Shown here: positions 44,662 through 56,998 of the stretch, in pieces
Layout: the number at the start of each line of letters is the position of its first letter
How positions within the stretch are numbered: the first letter of the stretch is position 1
Assembly: GCF_026262505.1 (NCBI RefSeq)
Contig: NC_067208.1
Coordinates: forward strand, 2,170,001-2,234,000
Reading direction: 5' to 3'
Source: Trichomonas vaginalis G3
Lineage: Eukaryota; Parabasalia; Trichomonadida; Trichomonadidae
DNA length: 64,000 nucleotides
The notes under the pieces: generated by a model
Told to the model about the DNA's origin: nothing
The model's input: only the letters and a program-made list of their open reading frames with translations
Databases searched by the model: none
Made by a program: the position numbers and the translations under genes

Positions 44662-47600
44662 ATGTTTAGATCTGTTTTTATTAAGTTACTATCAAGAGAA
44701 ATTATAACAGACTCATACTCGGTTGAAAACGAGGTCTTTATAATATCAGAAGATGCCGATTTTACCCTTAACTCAGATATGGTCATTCAAATTATGGCAA
44801 ATAAACTTCAAACACTTACAATTCAAGGAACTGTTACAACTATTCCTGACTTCCCAGGATTCAAACTTGTTAAAAATATTAATATTTTAGCTACATCCGT
44901 TACAAGTATTCCAAAACTCGGTTTCTATCAGAACACCAATATTGAAAATGTTAATATACATGAAGGTTTAGAAGAAATTGGATCCTTGGCTTTCGCAGGT
45001 TCTTTAATCAAAACAATTAATCTTAATAATGTCAAAAGAATTAATAACTATGCATCCCAGAAATGCCCAAATCTTCAAAGTATTGAAACCACACTGTTGG
45101 CATCTTTAGGAATAGCTCCATTTTATGGATCTGGAATTGAGAGCCTTACTTTAGGAGGTTCTTTCACAAAACTTCCGAGATCCATGTGCCAGAACTGTTA
45201 CAAACTTAAAACTTCCAAGATCATTGCCTCAACAATAACAATTCCGCAAGAATGTTTCGAAAATTGTTATTTATTAGAGAATTTCATCTTCGAAGGTACT
45301 TCATTTGCTATCGGAAACCTTGCATTTGCATATTCCGGTCTCAAATCCTTTGATTTTTCGAAAGTTACGACAGTTTCTGATTATGCCTTCCAAAATTCTC
45401 TTCTTGAGACTGTAGAAGTAACTGAAATCAATGGTTTAACGTTTAATAATAACGTTTTCATTTACTGTAACAAGCTAACAAGTGTTAGTTTGGATGTTTC
45501 CGGAATAAATTACGATAACAGTGACGGTTTGTTCTCATTTTGTGCATCATTAGTTACAGCAACATTGCATTCCTCAGTAACCTCTCTTCCGAAAGGAATC
45601 TTCAAATGTTGTTCAGTACTCAAGACAATTAATGCTCCAGGCATCACAATTTTACTTGACAGAGCACTTGAAAACTGTCCAGTATTAGACACCTTATCAT
45701 TCTCAGGCAATGTTATCTCAAAAATCGGATATTTGGCCTGTTATAACTCTCCATTTATTAATCTGAAAACATCGGGGACACAAATTTTCGAACGATCATT
45801 AGCAGGAAACAAAGTCATTGAATGGCTTTCACTTAAAAACGCTCATTACTACGGATGTGCCAATATGACGGCATTAACAACCGTTGTTTTGACATCTGGC
45901 AGCAATATTGCAGAAGGATGTTTCTGTCATTGCACTTCCTTGCAATCTGTAACACTTCCTTCGTCATACACGATTCTCAAAAAATTTTCTTTTGCTTATA
46001 CAGCTCTTTCCAACGGTTTTGACCTTGGCCAAGTCACACGTATCGAAAACTATTGTTTCTATGGTTCAGGAATCACTTCATTGATTATTCGAAAGAATTT
46101 AGTTTTATCTGATCCTGTTGGCCAATTCCAGAACTGCAAATCATTAACTAGGATTTCTTTGATGGCAGGATCCAATACGTTCTCTGCAGCTTTGATATTA
46201 GGAAATAAACAACCAATTGAATTTGACACAACAGGAAACACTGTTTTTAGTTTTGCAAATAAAATATTGAAAGGAAACAACAAAATTTATTACGTTTCTC
46301 CACTCGTTACAGGTAGTTTCACTGACGCATCATTTACTTTTAATACGATTGAAGATAATGCGTTTTCTTTCAATAAAGAAGTGTCAGATGTCACTTTTTC
46401 AAGGTTCTACGATACATGTTCATTTTATAATTCTGGGATAAGATATTTCACGTATTCCACATCAGTTACTGCCAAATCACTTCCCAACAACATGTTCTAC
46501 AACTGTACACAATTAGAACAAGTTGTTTTACCTGATGGTTTGACGACAATCAAATATTCATGTTTTGAAAATTGTATCAAACTTGCTGAGATAAATATCC
46601 CATCATCATGTAACCAGCTTGGAAAAGCATGCTTCAAGAATTGCCAAAGTTTGACAGCTATTGATATTTCAATGGTAACTTTACTTTGGGCTGAAGTTTT
46701 CTATGGTTGTACAAAATTGACAACGATTATTTACCCAACAAATCAAATAACAAGAGGTAATGGTAATTTCACATTCGCTAATATGGGAATTACTGAATTA
46801 GATTTTGATTTAAAGATAGCAGATTGGTCTGTTTTTACTTCAATGTTTTATGGTTGTCAGAACCTCAAAAAGTGTCATTATCTGCCAACATCAAATTCCT
46901 AACGAGTTCTTTCTTTGAAAATTGTGCAATTGAAGAATTCTATATTACAGATAATCTAAATACATTGAATGACAGATGTTTGGCATTGACAAACTTGAAA
47001 TCATTTACTATTACTAATTCAATAACATATATAAGTCAAACAGCATTTTATGGCTGCAAAGATTTAGTTTTGACAATAAGAAGTGATCATCCTGTTTATT
47101 ATTTGTTGAATAACAAAGAATTGGTTCAAAAGTCAGATGATGCATTAGTTTGTTTGGTTGGAAAAGTTCCATCAGTTTACAAACTTTCATCACAGATCAA
47201 AATCTTGAAAGATCAGTCAATCAGTTCTGTTACATCATACGATTCTAATGGACTTGTTTCCGATTACGGCTTGACAACATTGATAATTCAAAACGACATC
47301 AAAGTTGAGAGTGGAAATCCATTATATTTCTGTGATTTCTTATACAACTTGTGTTACGGCGGAAACGAACAACCTTTGTCTCTTTCATCAAACAGCTTGC
47401 GACGAATCTTTGTCAGCAATAACTACAGAGACAACGAGTGGATGATTGGTGACAACACAGTTGATGTCATCAGAAACAGATGCAACACTTTCACTCCTTA
47501 CAAATCATTCTCAGAACACAAATATCAAGTTGAAACATGTCCATATCCAGACAAACCTCTCACTAAAGAAGAAGATATCATCATAACATCAACAATATCA

Positions 47601-48002
47601 ACACCATCAGAAATCATTGAATCAACTGAAACAAATGCAGTTGTTTCAAATGAAACTACAACAACAACTAATTCATTTGTTGATGATCAAAATACAGGAG
47701 GACAACCAACAAAACCTGATAAATCATTGACAATTGTTTTCATTATTATTAGTGTTTGTTTGTTGTTAATCATTATTTTGTTGGTTGTTTATGTTGTGTT
47801 TTTGAGAAAGAAAGCAAATAATGAAGAAACTGAAGAAAGTATTTCAGAACTGAAAGAAGAAACAGTGATGTATCAATATAACACTGAAGAAAGTGATGAT
47901 ACTATATCAAGAGTGAATAATTCTATCGCAAGAGATGACTCATTCGATGATTTACCAGATAGTTTAATAGATCCAAGTAAATTCAATAATTTTCTTGATT
48001 GA
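44662..48002 (+). pseudogene. BspA-like surface protein with one frameshift
   Basis: The first frame runs from 44662 to 46902 (746 codons) and the second is open from 46824 to 48002. Similarity passes from one to the other at the A-run 46867-46871, so one base gained or lost explains the break; total about 1110 codons. TpLRR repeats (CTQLEQVVLPDGLTTI, CQSLTAIDISMV) run through both. The second part has a Thr/Ser-rich stalk, a membrane span (LTIVFIIISVCLLLIIILL) and a cytoplasmic tail of about 70 residues with many acidic and Ser residues. Either a pseudogene or a homopolymer error. Unlike its neighbour it has a long tail, which could signal or direct uptake. Confidence 0.8.
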
Positions 48003-48261
48003 ATTATTATTATTGTATTTTTTTGTAAACAAAAAATGTTTAAACAATTTAAATTTTTACATATATTATTCCATATTGGTCAAATATGAAAGATTTATGA
48101 TTAAATTTCTCAAAGATTCGATTTCATTTATCAATGAAGAAAATTTAGTTATAACAAGCAGGAGATAATAATGGTTGTCTAATATTTAGAAGTTTATTCC
48201 AATAATGTAAATTATTCAAAAAAATAAGGAAAAATAAACCTAAAAACAATAAAAAATATAT

Positions 48262-48921
48262 TTACTTCCTAAGTGTATTAGGGGATACATGACCGATAAT
48301 GCTTACATCTTCATCGTCGTCGTGATAAGATATGAAATCGTCATCTGCGTCGTCAGATCCGCCAACAGTCGCACTACCGAAGAGTTCTATTTGGTTGAGA
48401 GCGATACATGCTGGCTCTCCTGGATAAGGTTCTTTCTGGATAAGTCTGACGTATTTCGCAGAGTAACTCTTCTTAAATTCGTATGTTCGTTCGGCGCAAT
48501 ATTCCATTGTACCTTCTTTCTCGATAGTATGGATGTCTGTCCATTCCTTATTATCATTAGAAATTTGTAAGGCCCAAGTGTAAAGACAGCACCTGCAATA
48601 GTAGCCAACTTCCTCATAGCAACAACCTGTGTAGCAACAGCCCGCTTTAAGATAGTAACCGCGAATATTTATAATTTTATTTTTGACTGCAACCGCGATC
48701 CATGGTTTTTCTACTAACTTTGTGCCACAGTTTGAGCACCAATCGTATAATTTTGGTTTCTGGTCAAGAGCATAAATAGGATCTGTCATTTGGGGAGATC
48801 CATTGATATATTGCTTAGAACTTCCACTGGCAAAGTATTGTAGAGTCCCTTCTTCGTATGCTTTTTGGAGAATTCTATCTGTGTGGCCCTTTGATATCTC
48901 AAAAATCAGAAAATTCAGCAT
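48262..48921 (-). CDS. F5/8-type-C (discoidin)-like protein
   Basis: 219 residues. The pattern IRGYYLK, WALQISNDNKEWTDI, a Glu-rich turn, YVRLIQ and final LNQIELFG follows discoidin/F5/8-C domains that bind carbohydrate or other ligands. A Cys-rich insert (CCYTGCCYEEVGYYCRCC) is unusual. The C-terminal 35 residues are acidic. There is no signal peptide, so it may act inside the cell, and no initiator is seen before the ATG. Confidence 0.65.
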   Translation of the reverse strand: MLNFLIFEISKGHTDRILQKAYEEGTLQYFASGSSKQYINGSPQMTDPIYALDQKPKLYDWCSNCGTKLVEKPWIAVAVKNKIINIRGYYLKAGCCYTGCCYEEVGYYCRCCLYTWALQISNDNKEWTDIHTIEKEGTMEYCAERTYEFKKSYSAKYVRLIQKEPYPGEPACIALNQIELFGSATVGGSDDADDDFISYHDDDEDVSIIGHVSPNTLRK

Positions 48922-49188
48922 TTTGGCACTTTTTCTGATTTGATCCTATCGCATCAAGGAAACTGGAATTCATTTTTTCAAGGATCTGATTTTGGATGAT
49001 TGTTTTTATTGGAATGAAATTTGCACTTCTAGCGAATAGACTAAATGGAACACCTTTATAGGCTGGAAAGACTCTTTGAAGATAACCTTTAAAATTCTAG
49101 TTAGAATTGTAAGATATTCAAAATTTGATAGATAGATATATTGAAAATTCAATTAACTCTTATTTTCAACTGTCAGGCAAAGAGGTGA
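48922..49188. other. AT-rich spacer
   Basis: Spacer between the F5/8-C-like gene and the Pmp remnant; nothing seen. Confidence 0.5.
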
Positions 49189-50219
49189 GTCATATATTAT
49201 GCTTCCAACGGAGCTGGTATACCTGATGATATTTGGGAAGAATACTTTGGTTTCCCATCAGAAAACTATACAAACATTGATTCCAATGAAAAGCCAACTA
49301 TTTCTCAAAATTTTTTCTTGCTTTCTTCGAATTTCAATAATTTTAAAGATAGTGTCATCAGTTGTCAGATTGGTTCGATTAAATTACTGCATTCTTTATG
49401 TACATACACTAATATTAATAAATCTGAAGGAAATGGTGGCTGTATATATTTCGAAGGTGACAGTTCTATTGTCCAAGATCGGTTCTGCTCTATTAAATGC
49501 TACACTTCAGGCAATGGATTATATTCATACACAAATGTTAAAACCTATAAAAACAAAAATTTACTCAATTTAAGTTCTCTCTTTCAATGCGGTCATGATG
49601 AATTGGAACTTCCAGTATATACATTCAAATGGGAATTATAACTTTTACTTCTACAAATGTCACTAAAGCAAAATGTGGAGGTTATGCATGTTCTTATATT
49701 AGAAGTGATCCTTTTAATGTTAGCTTTTGTTGTTTCATTTCTAACGATAATCAGAAATATGGGTTAACTTGCTTGTATCATTTTGATACATCCGATTCCT
49801 TTATCAAAAAATCTTTATTCATAAACAACTCGTGTAAGATCTATTACGATTTCGATTACTATGGTGTTATTACAAATGAAATGTCAAGACTAACTGTTTT
49901 AGAATGCATTTTCTTTAAAAACAAAGCAAAACATGCTTTTGGTGCAATTAATGCAGTAATTACTGTAATAAATTGTTATGGAGATGTTTTAACTGCGAAT
50001 ATTCGTGATCATCGTGGTACAATTTATACAAGTAAAATGACCACAAGTCCATTTAATCTTACACTGTCATTACTTTCATTAGGAAAATGTGAAGCAGAAT
50101 TTCCACTTTCATTTGATCTTATTTTATTTGGAAGTAAAAAGAAAGAAATACTAGTTTTTGAAGATCTTTTTTCATTTAATTTTTCTCTTGAATGCTTGTT
50201 TAATTTAACTAACTCATAA
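49189..50219 (+). pseudogene. Pmp-like surface protein remnant
   Basis: Open without an ATG from 49189 to 49641, then the frame of 49629-50219 continues the same fold (shift near 49630). Beta-helix repeats with GG and Cys (SEGNGGCIYFEGDSS, FFKNKAKHAFGAINA) identify the Pmp-like family. Start, signal peptide and membrane anchor are missing. Same family as 32079-33081. Confidence 0.6.
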
Positions 50220-50384
50220 AAATATACATAATCGAAACTCATAAAAATATTGAAATTGAAGTTTCGATTTTTCTCATCTTTTTAAGCTTCTGGGTATTTA
50301 AGTAGTTATAACTCATCCTTTCATTAATAAACAAATACAAATTAATAAAAATAAAAACTATAAAGAGAAATTTTATAAAGAAAT

Positions 50385-51356
50385 TTATCTGCTTTCGTAT
50401 TCGTAGCCGTAGTTTTCTTCTCTAATGCGAAGAATAGACCAGACAGCTTGAATTGTAGGCAGAGATAATCCGTATTTCTCTCCTTTACGAAGGAGAGCTC
50501 CACTTGTAGCATCTACCTCGGTAACTCTGTGAGCAGCAACATCTAGAAGCATCGTACCTGGTTGATCTGGATTTTCTTCAGCCAAAGTTTCGATATATTT
50601 TGTGGCAATTTCTTCGTTGAACAAATCCTCACGGATTCCTTCTTTCTTTGCTACTGATACTACTTCTTTGATTAAGTTAGTCAAAATTGCTTCACCTCTA
50701 TTTGCATTCCAGATATTTCCGATTGACAGCCCGCAAACAGCAGCTAAAGCGTAAATTGTAGGGTATCCTAAGAGCATCTTCCATTTTTCTGCAATTGCCG
50801 TCTCCGAAATGGTAATTTGAAGGCCACATTGGTTGCAAATTTCAACAACTTTTGTTACATTTTCAGGAATTGGCTGTCCTGATTGAAGATTGTATGGCCA
50901 AACAATTGTTTCGCCGATGTGGTAGTTTTCTATCTTCATAGGACCAACTGATTTGCAGTGACTTTTTGTACATCCGTGAATTAAGAGTTGTTTGTTATTT
51001 AATTCGTTAGCAATTATATCAGCATTCTCGAAACCACCTTGGCACGTCAAAATAACTGTGTTATCCTTGATCAAACCTTTAGATTTGATCATTTGGATTG
51101 CGTTCTTTGTCGCGATCGATTTGACTGACACGAGAATGAGCTCTGGTTCGAATTGTGGTGGCTCGTGTGATGGGTAAAGCTTTATCGGAATTTTTTCGAG
51201 ATTATCTTCGTGTTTTATGACAGCGAAAGGTTCTTTCGAGATTGCGTATATAAGAGGCTGCCAGGCGTCAAGGAATATAACCTCATGACCGCCTTTTAAA
51301 AGAGTTGTTCCAAAAAGAGTTCCAATTGAACCCGCTCCAAGAACAATCACTTTCAT
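50385..51356 (-). CDS. Ketopantoate reductase-like (ApbA/PanE) dehydrogenase
   Basis: 323 residues, close to the usual length. NADP-binding GAGSIG at 7-12 after a beta strand, VSVKS at 76-80, QGGFEN at 106-111, and a C-terminal all-helical domain starting EKWKMLLGYP (190) with EVDATSGALL. The family reduces 2-ketopantoate to pantoate with NADPH, but relatives act on other 2-keto acids, so the substrate is uncertain here. The start is supported by an initiator (TCACT) 9 bases upstream. Confidence 0.88.
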   Translation of the reverse strand: MKVIVLGAGSIGTLFGTTLLKGGHEVIFLDAWQPLIYAISKEPFAVIKHEDNLEKIPIKLYPSHEPPQFEPELILVSVKSIATKNAIQMIKSKGLIKDNTVILTCQGGFENADIIANELNNKQLLIHGCTKSHCKSVGPMKIENYHIGETIVWPYNLQSGQPIPENVTKVVEICNQCGLQITISETAIAEKWKMLLGYPTIYALAAVCGLSIGNIWNANRGEAILTNLIKEVVSVAKKEGIREDLFNEEIATKYIETLAEENPDQPGTMLLDVAAHRVTEVDATSGALLRKGEKYGLSLPTIQAVWSILRIREENYGYEYESR

Positions 51357-51365
51357 TTTCGGAAA

Positions 51366-51370
51366 AGTGA
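51366..51370 (-). promoter_or_regulatory. Initiator for the ketopantoate-reductase-like gene
   Basis: Reads TCACT on the minus strand, 9 bases before the ATG at 51356. Confidence 0.55.
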
Positions 51371-51811
51371 CAAACCGTAATAAATGAAATACTCCTAAAT
51401 ATATTGTTTATATTATAATGATACAATTTTCCAAGATTGAATTAAATTTGCCAAAAACGATGACGATTATTCTATACACTTACTTATCGGAATCGTTATT
51501 TTATATTGATTTTCTAATAGACTCCTTATGTACTTATTAAAACAAGAAAGATAATTTGTTATTTCAGATTTTTTCAAAGCATATCAAAGAAAAATCTAAT
51601 CAAAATGGCATTTTGCATTTAAAATACGCTATATTTCGGTCTTTTTAGTATAATTACATATATAATGACTTCGCTTTTTGATAAATACAACAAAATTTTG
51701 GAAAATTATCTAATTTATTCATTGATACTCAAGAGTTATGATGATCTAATGAATGTATGTATAAAAAGTAAGGTAATATGGTATAAAAATGATATTTAAT
51801 GATAAATTAAG
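51371..51811. other. AT-rich spacer
   Basis: About 440 bases between divergent and convergent gene ends; no gene or repeat seen. Confidence 0.6.
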
Positions 51812-52066
51812 TTATTCTTCTTTGGCCTCTTCGGTATTTTCTGTTTCTTTGGTTTCCTCTTTAGGATCATTATCTTCAGCTTCATTTTGAGCTTCCTCTG
51901 GCTTCTCTTCTTCCTTTGAGGCTTCTGAAGACTCCTTTTCTTCCTTTTGTTCTTCATCTGTTGGGAGAGGAGCTTCTGTGTTTGGATTCTTCTCATCATT
52001 CTCAGCCTCTGGCATCATCTCCTCGACTGGACCATGCTGCTCAACTGGGCAATCTTCTCCTGACAT
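51812..52066 (-). CDS. Small acidic Glu/Lys-rich protein
   Basis: 84 residues from the ATG at 52066; an upstream in-frame TTG is rejected because a TCATT initiator lies 11 bases before this ATG. The first 15 residues (MSGEDCPVEQHGPVEE) are distinct; the rest is low-complexity Glu/Lys/Asp (KEEEKPEEAQNEAEDND). Disordered; may be a chaperone- or nucleic-acid-associated protein, but nothing specific is seen. Confidence 0.6.
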   Translation of the reverse strand: MSGEDCPVEQHGPVEEMMPEAENDEKNPNTEAPLPTDEEQKEEKESSEASKEEEKPEEAQNEAEDNDPKEETKETENTEEAKEE

Positions 52067-52077
52067 TCCTTTGTAAA

Positions 52078-52082
52078 AATGA
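52078..52082 (-). promoter_or_regulatory. Initiator for 51812-52066
   Basis: Reads TCATT on the minus strand, an Inr match, 11 bases before the ATG. Confidence 0.55.
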
Positions 52083-53469
52083 AGTGTTAAACTCAAAAAT
52101 AAAATTGAATGAAGTTTTAGTTCACCGGTGAATTCCCCCGACGATAAAAGATTTTATTTGGTATTTTCGTTTGAAATTCATGGAACTCAATTATATTCGC
52201 TCATATATTCTATTTGTATGTGTTTCTATGCATAATTTTAATTAATTTTGCAAAAAATTATATCATTTGACTAAAAATAAAGCATTTAGAATCATTTTCT
52301 CGATACCCTGGTTGTATTTTGCAATTAAATTGAGATTTATATGGGAAAATACCTATTTCAAACCTCTAATTTGAGTAATAAACTAGAAATATTGGAAATC
52401 GCCAATTTCTAATTTATGCTTTTGCCCCAGATGATAATTTTAATTACTGATGCTATCAATATGGATGTGGCTCTGTATTTTAAAGACAATATCGAATTAA
52501 TTATTTATTGCTCTCATAACGAGTAAACGTTTAAATTAAAATAGTTAATCTAAGTAAACAATTATCAGATCAGATTTTTTTGTCATATCTCTCGAGAAAG
52601 TTCCATGAATTTTTGAGTCCCTTTATCTCAGAATTTAATTCTCGAAATATAGTGTCCATGTCAAGTTTATATTATGTTATACTCTATGGCAACTATAATT
52701 AAAAAATGCATTCATTACCCAACGAATATCATCATCAATGCATAAATTGAAGACAATTTATAAAGGTATTTCTCATATATTAGATGCATATGTCATCCTA
52801 GTGGATTCCTTCTCTTTTGGAAGTAAGTGATTCACATGTATTACTTCCATAATTTTGGTCAAAAAAAAAATCACTATTGATTAGTGGCAAAGATAAACAT
52901 CTGTAATTTGATTCTAAATAGTTTTGTATTTTGAGTCATTATATTGAGCTTTTATGAATGGATGCGATGATATTTTTACAAGAATTATAAAAAAGCATGT
53001 CATGAAGTGATGATACCACCAAACCATATCTATTGTGTATTCTATTAAATTCTTTAATTATATTAATCAAAACAAACATTTTTTTTTCGAATTATTTTGA
53101 TTTTTTATAGTCTTATCTAATATTCTATATCCATGTTATCTAATATGAATTTCGATGAATCAAGCGTAAATTCATACGTTGTTTTCTCAAAAAAAAATTT
53201 ATTTATTGACTGAAGAATTCAAAGGACTTTTGAATTATAAATTGAAATTAATAAAATTTTAAAATGGAAAGCTGAGAAATCATGCATAATGTTATTAGAT
53301 CAAAAATAATTATAAATAGATGGCCGAACAAATATTAGCTTAATATGAATTCTAATATAAAAAGTAGTATAAATAATGTTTCAACAAAAATAGTAATGCA
53401 AAACCGTAAAATATGTTTCAATAATTTGAATTAACCAACAATTTCAGAATTTTACAAATTATAACATTT
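52083..53469. other. AT-rich gene-free stretch, 1.4 kb
   Basis: No ORF of note, RNA gene or clear repeat seen. Confidence 0.65.
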
Positions 53470-53835
53470 ATGGATAGTGAGAAAGTGATTTCAGGAGATT
53501 CAATGACCAAGAATTACAAGAGAACTACATCCAAAAGCATTAGGGATTATGAAGAAGTAAAGTATAGATCAAAATTACTAGGAACAAAACTTTCATTAGT
53601 TTCAGATACTCTAAAAATTATGTTTGGTGAAGATGTTACAGCAATAAAGCTTCTGAAATGGGCGAAAATGTTCGAGAGAATGATGGGATTACAAATAGAT
53701 AGACTCGCACGTAGAAATCGACAGGCATTATTTTGTTGGTTTGCAGAAAACTGGGAAACTATACAACCGTATTTATATATGAAAACAGATGATAGGAAAT
53801 ATTATGACATAAGGATGCTAATTAATTATCATTGA
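53470..53835 (+). CDS. Small hypothetical host protein
   Basis: 121 residues. Helical, basic, with a compact block KLLKWAKMFERMMG then RLARRNRQALFCWFAENW that looks conserved in kind (a small helical domain). No signal or membrane segment. It is isolated by 1.4 and 2 kb of AT-rich DNA. Function unknown. Confidence 0.55.
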   Translation: MDSEKVISGDSMTKNYKRTTSKSIRDYEEVKYRSKLLGTKLSLVSDTLKIMFGEDVTAIKLLKWAKMFERMMGLQIDRLARRNRQALFCWFAENWETIQPYLYMKTDDRKYYDIRMLINYH

Positions 53836-55900
53836 AATCAATTAATTTATTCAAAAATTGAGATGCATACTCAATTTTGTTTGTCAAAAAAATTGAAAGA
53901 AAAAAATTACTGGTTTGTTTATTAATATATTGTATGTTAAATAAAATTTCGTATATTTAAAAACGACAAAAAGGATTTTTAGCTTTTAATTGATAACTTA
54001 GCGAATATATTTAGCGGCGTGAAAGAACAAAAATTAATAAAATAGTAGAAGTAATCATATTAATTTTGATTTGAATCGATACAAAAAAAAAATTGTAACA
54101 AAAAATAATAATATTCAAAATTTGTGATTCGGCATAAATATATATATAATAATTTATCGGTAATATTAAGAATGATTATTGAAATTGTTTAAATTCTGAA
54201 GAGAAAAAAAAATTATGAAAAAATCGAAAAATCAAAAAATTGAATGTGGTTATTTTTGCGGTTGAATTGAATAATTGATTGGCATTTTAGAATAAGTCTA
54301 GAATAAATTTGTCATATGATTCCTATCCATCATTTAAAATTAGGAGATTGATTAACAATTTTGTATAACTCGAATAGATCTATTAAGTTTCAATCAAATT
54401 TTGTCAATTTTCTGGAAAATTTTTCATAATGAAAGAAAATTGATAATTGTGATGAGAAACTGAAATGTTATTGCTTGATTCTTCTAATGATATCTTTGAA
54501 TCACATTTCCATCACAAAAAAATGATTTTCCAATTAAATTCAATCTTTGTATTTGATTTATATTGTGGTATTATATCGAATCATTTCTTTTTCGTATTAA
54601 AGGATTTTCGGCTTTTCTTGAAAATAATTTGAAAAATATTTGTTATTTGCTCTTTTCTTTAATATAGGTTGAAATTGAAGTAGTTCCCTATACATTTTGG
54701 TACATATCATTTAAAAATGCGTGGCTTTGCAAGGGCGTAAAAGAGCTCATATTCAAAATATAATGTATTTTCAATTTGATCATTGAAAATGAAAAGATTT
54801 TCCCTGAAATTCATATTCTGAGAAAATTTCCAAAAATATAATATTTGTAATGTATACTATTATTCAAAACTAATTAATTGACAATCGAATTGTTTGTGCT
54901 ATGAATTTATTTCATTGTCTTTCAAATTTTGTGTTAAACTTTTCAAATTGAAAATGTTTGTTTGAAACTTGAAAATTGGTCGTTTGATATAAAAAATACT
55001 CCTTTTTACTAGAATATCTTAATTAAATAAAATTTTCACAGGATAACAATAATGAAATCCGAAACAATAAAAAATGATATTATATTTTAATTTTCTTCAA
55101 AAATGCAACCCATCAAACGGATCAAATAAATTGTTAGGATGATTACTCTTTTTACTCAATAAATGTTTTCAAAATGAAAACATTTCAATCGATTCAATTA
55201 CTTTATTATCGGGAAATTGTTATGTATTATCTTTTATTCAGTATTTTTCTAATAACATCTTAAAATCAATGAAAAAATCGGAAGTTTACACGAACTAAAC
55301 ATGCAGATTCAAAACTAAATCTCAATAATTGATGACAACAAAAGGATCAAGTTTGTGCGGTGGATTTATGCAAAACTTTCATGATAAATATTTCAAACAA
55401 ATTCAATAGTTCATGACTGATAAAAACTATATGAATTATGAAATGAATACACTAGTGTAAGAAAAATGTGTGGTTTGCAATAATAAAATTTCAGTTTCAT
55501 TTTTGAAAATTCAAAATTCACTTGAGAGTACCCCCTTAAAAATGATGCACTTGCCAGAATTCAGAAAGTACATTTGCTGGTTTTATTAGTGCCTTAACAG
55601 AATTAAAGTCATAGCATAATTTTATTAACCCAATCAAACGAAATTGTTTCAGCTGTTATATTAAGACGAAGAGCCATCAAGTCCCTAAACAAAGACTTTT
55701 GTTACAGAGAGCTTTAATATTATCAAATTGTTTGAATTCTTCACGATACAGTGAGTATCAGATAGCATTAAATATGAGTAAAAGTATGTTTTTATGTTTA
55801 ACTCCTTAAAGACTATGTATAATTCCAGAAGTGATGATTTATTTTTTTAGAGAGAAATGGACGTTTACGAATTTTGGAATAAAAAGTGACGCCTATTAAA
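53836..55900. other. AT-rich gene-free stretch, 2.1 kb
   Basis: No gene seen. The last 150 bases presumably include the promoter of the coiled-coil gene, but no consensus initiator is visible close to its ATG. Confidence 0.6.
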
Positions 55901-56998
55901 ATGAGCGGAGACTCTCATAGACTTTTTGCGCTCGATAGGCAAGTTAAAAATATTCAGTTTAGAATACAACAACAAATAAGTTTAGCTGATGATGATATAC
56001 AAAGGTTGGCTGAACAATTAGCAGAATATAAAGCAGAAATCGTCAGAAGAGAGAAAGAGCTTAATAAAATAGAAAGATCGATTGATGAAGTAAATGAAAT
56101 ACGTAGTGGACAGCAAAAGCGCCAAAATGCAACAAAAGGAATGCAAATTTCTCAATTAAATTTTCAACATCACAATTTTATTCAGCAATTAAGACAACAA
56201 CAGGCAGAAGAAATCGATAAATTGCAAGATATGTTTAATTCTAAATTAGAACAGTTTAATAATCAAGCGAATTATCAAATGCAGAAAAATTTCGAAGATA
56301 TAAATAAACAAATTGACGATTTAAGATCCCAAATAAACATAAACTCAACAAACTTATCAAGACGTAATAAGCGCGTTAATTCTTTCGATAAAGAAGCTGA
56401 AGATCATTGTATTCTCCTTAATAACAACCTTATTTTAGAATTAAGAGCTAGAGTGCAAGCTAAAAATGAAGAAAGAGCAGAAAATTTACGTCAATCTAAA
56501 GAAAAACTTACAGAAATCGTTATGGAATTAGAAGATATGGAAAAAGAGCATTCCAGAAGTGTTGCTGATCGTAGAAAAGCTTTAGAACACATGGACAAAG
56601 TTTATAATAAGGAATTGATCAAATTAGAGCAACAACATCAACATAAATTGTTAATGCTCAACGGACATCTCTCAGAAGCCGTTAAAAGAGCACAAATATT
56701 GAGGAGAGCAGCCCATAAGTTAGAACAGAGCAATGAACGTCAATTACATGATACAATGCGCGAAATTGACTCGATGAACATTACAAAGACTAACATCGAT
56801 TCATCGCAGAACTTGGAAATGGAAAAACAAAGGAATGAACAAATGACTTTAAAGAGAGATGATTTACAAGCCGAACTTCAAACAAAAGAAGAACAACTAG
56901 AGGCTGCAAGAATGCAAAATAACATGCTTAAGAAAGATCTTGCAACTGTAAAGCACCAGTTGAAGTTTGCTCAAAAGAAACAAAGCGGTTATGTCTAA
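55901..56998 (+). CDS. Coiled-coil protein
   Basis: 365 residues from the ATG at 55901 (the ORF opens at a GTG further up). Almost the whole length is coiled coil, rich in Gln, Glu, Lys and Arg, with short breaks near 70-85 and 175-190 (INSTNLSRRNKRVN). Such proteins build cytoskeletal or flagellar-root structures in parabasalids, which have an elaborate cytoskeleton. No family motif is seen, so that role is inference. Confidence 0.65.
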   Translation: MSGDSHRLFALDRQVKNIQFRIQQQISLADDDIQRLAEQLAEYKAEIVRREKELNKIERSIDEVNEIRSGQQKRQNATKGMQISQLNFQHHNFIQQLRQQQAEEIDKLQDMFNSKLEQFNNQANYQMQKNFEDINKQIDDLRSQININSTNLSRRNKRVNSFDKEAEDHCILLNNNLILELRARVQAKNEERAENLRQSKEKLTEIVMELEDMEKEHSRSVADRRKALEHMDKVYNKELIKLEQQHQHKLLMLNGHLSEAVKRAQILRRAAHKLEQSNERQLHDTMREIDSMNITKTNIDSSQNLEMEKQRNEQMTLKRDDLQAELQTKEEQLEAARMQNNMLKKDLATVKHQLKFAQKKQSGYV

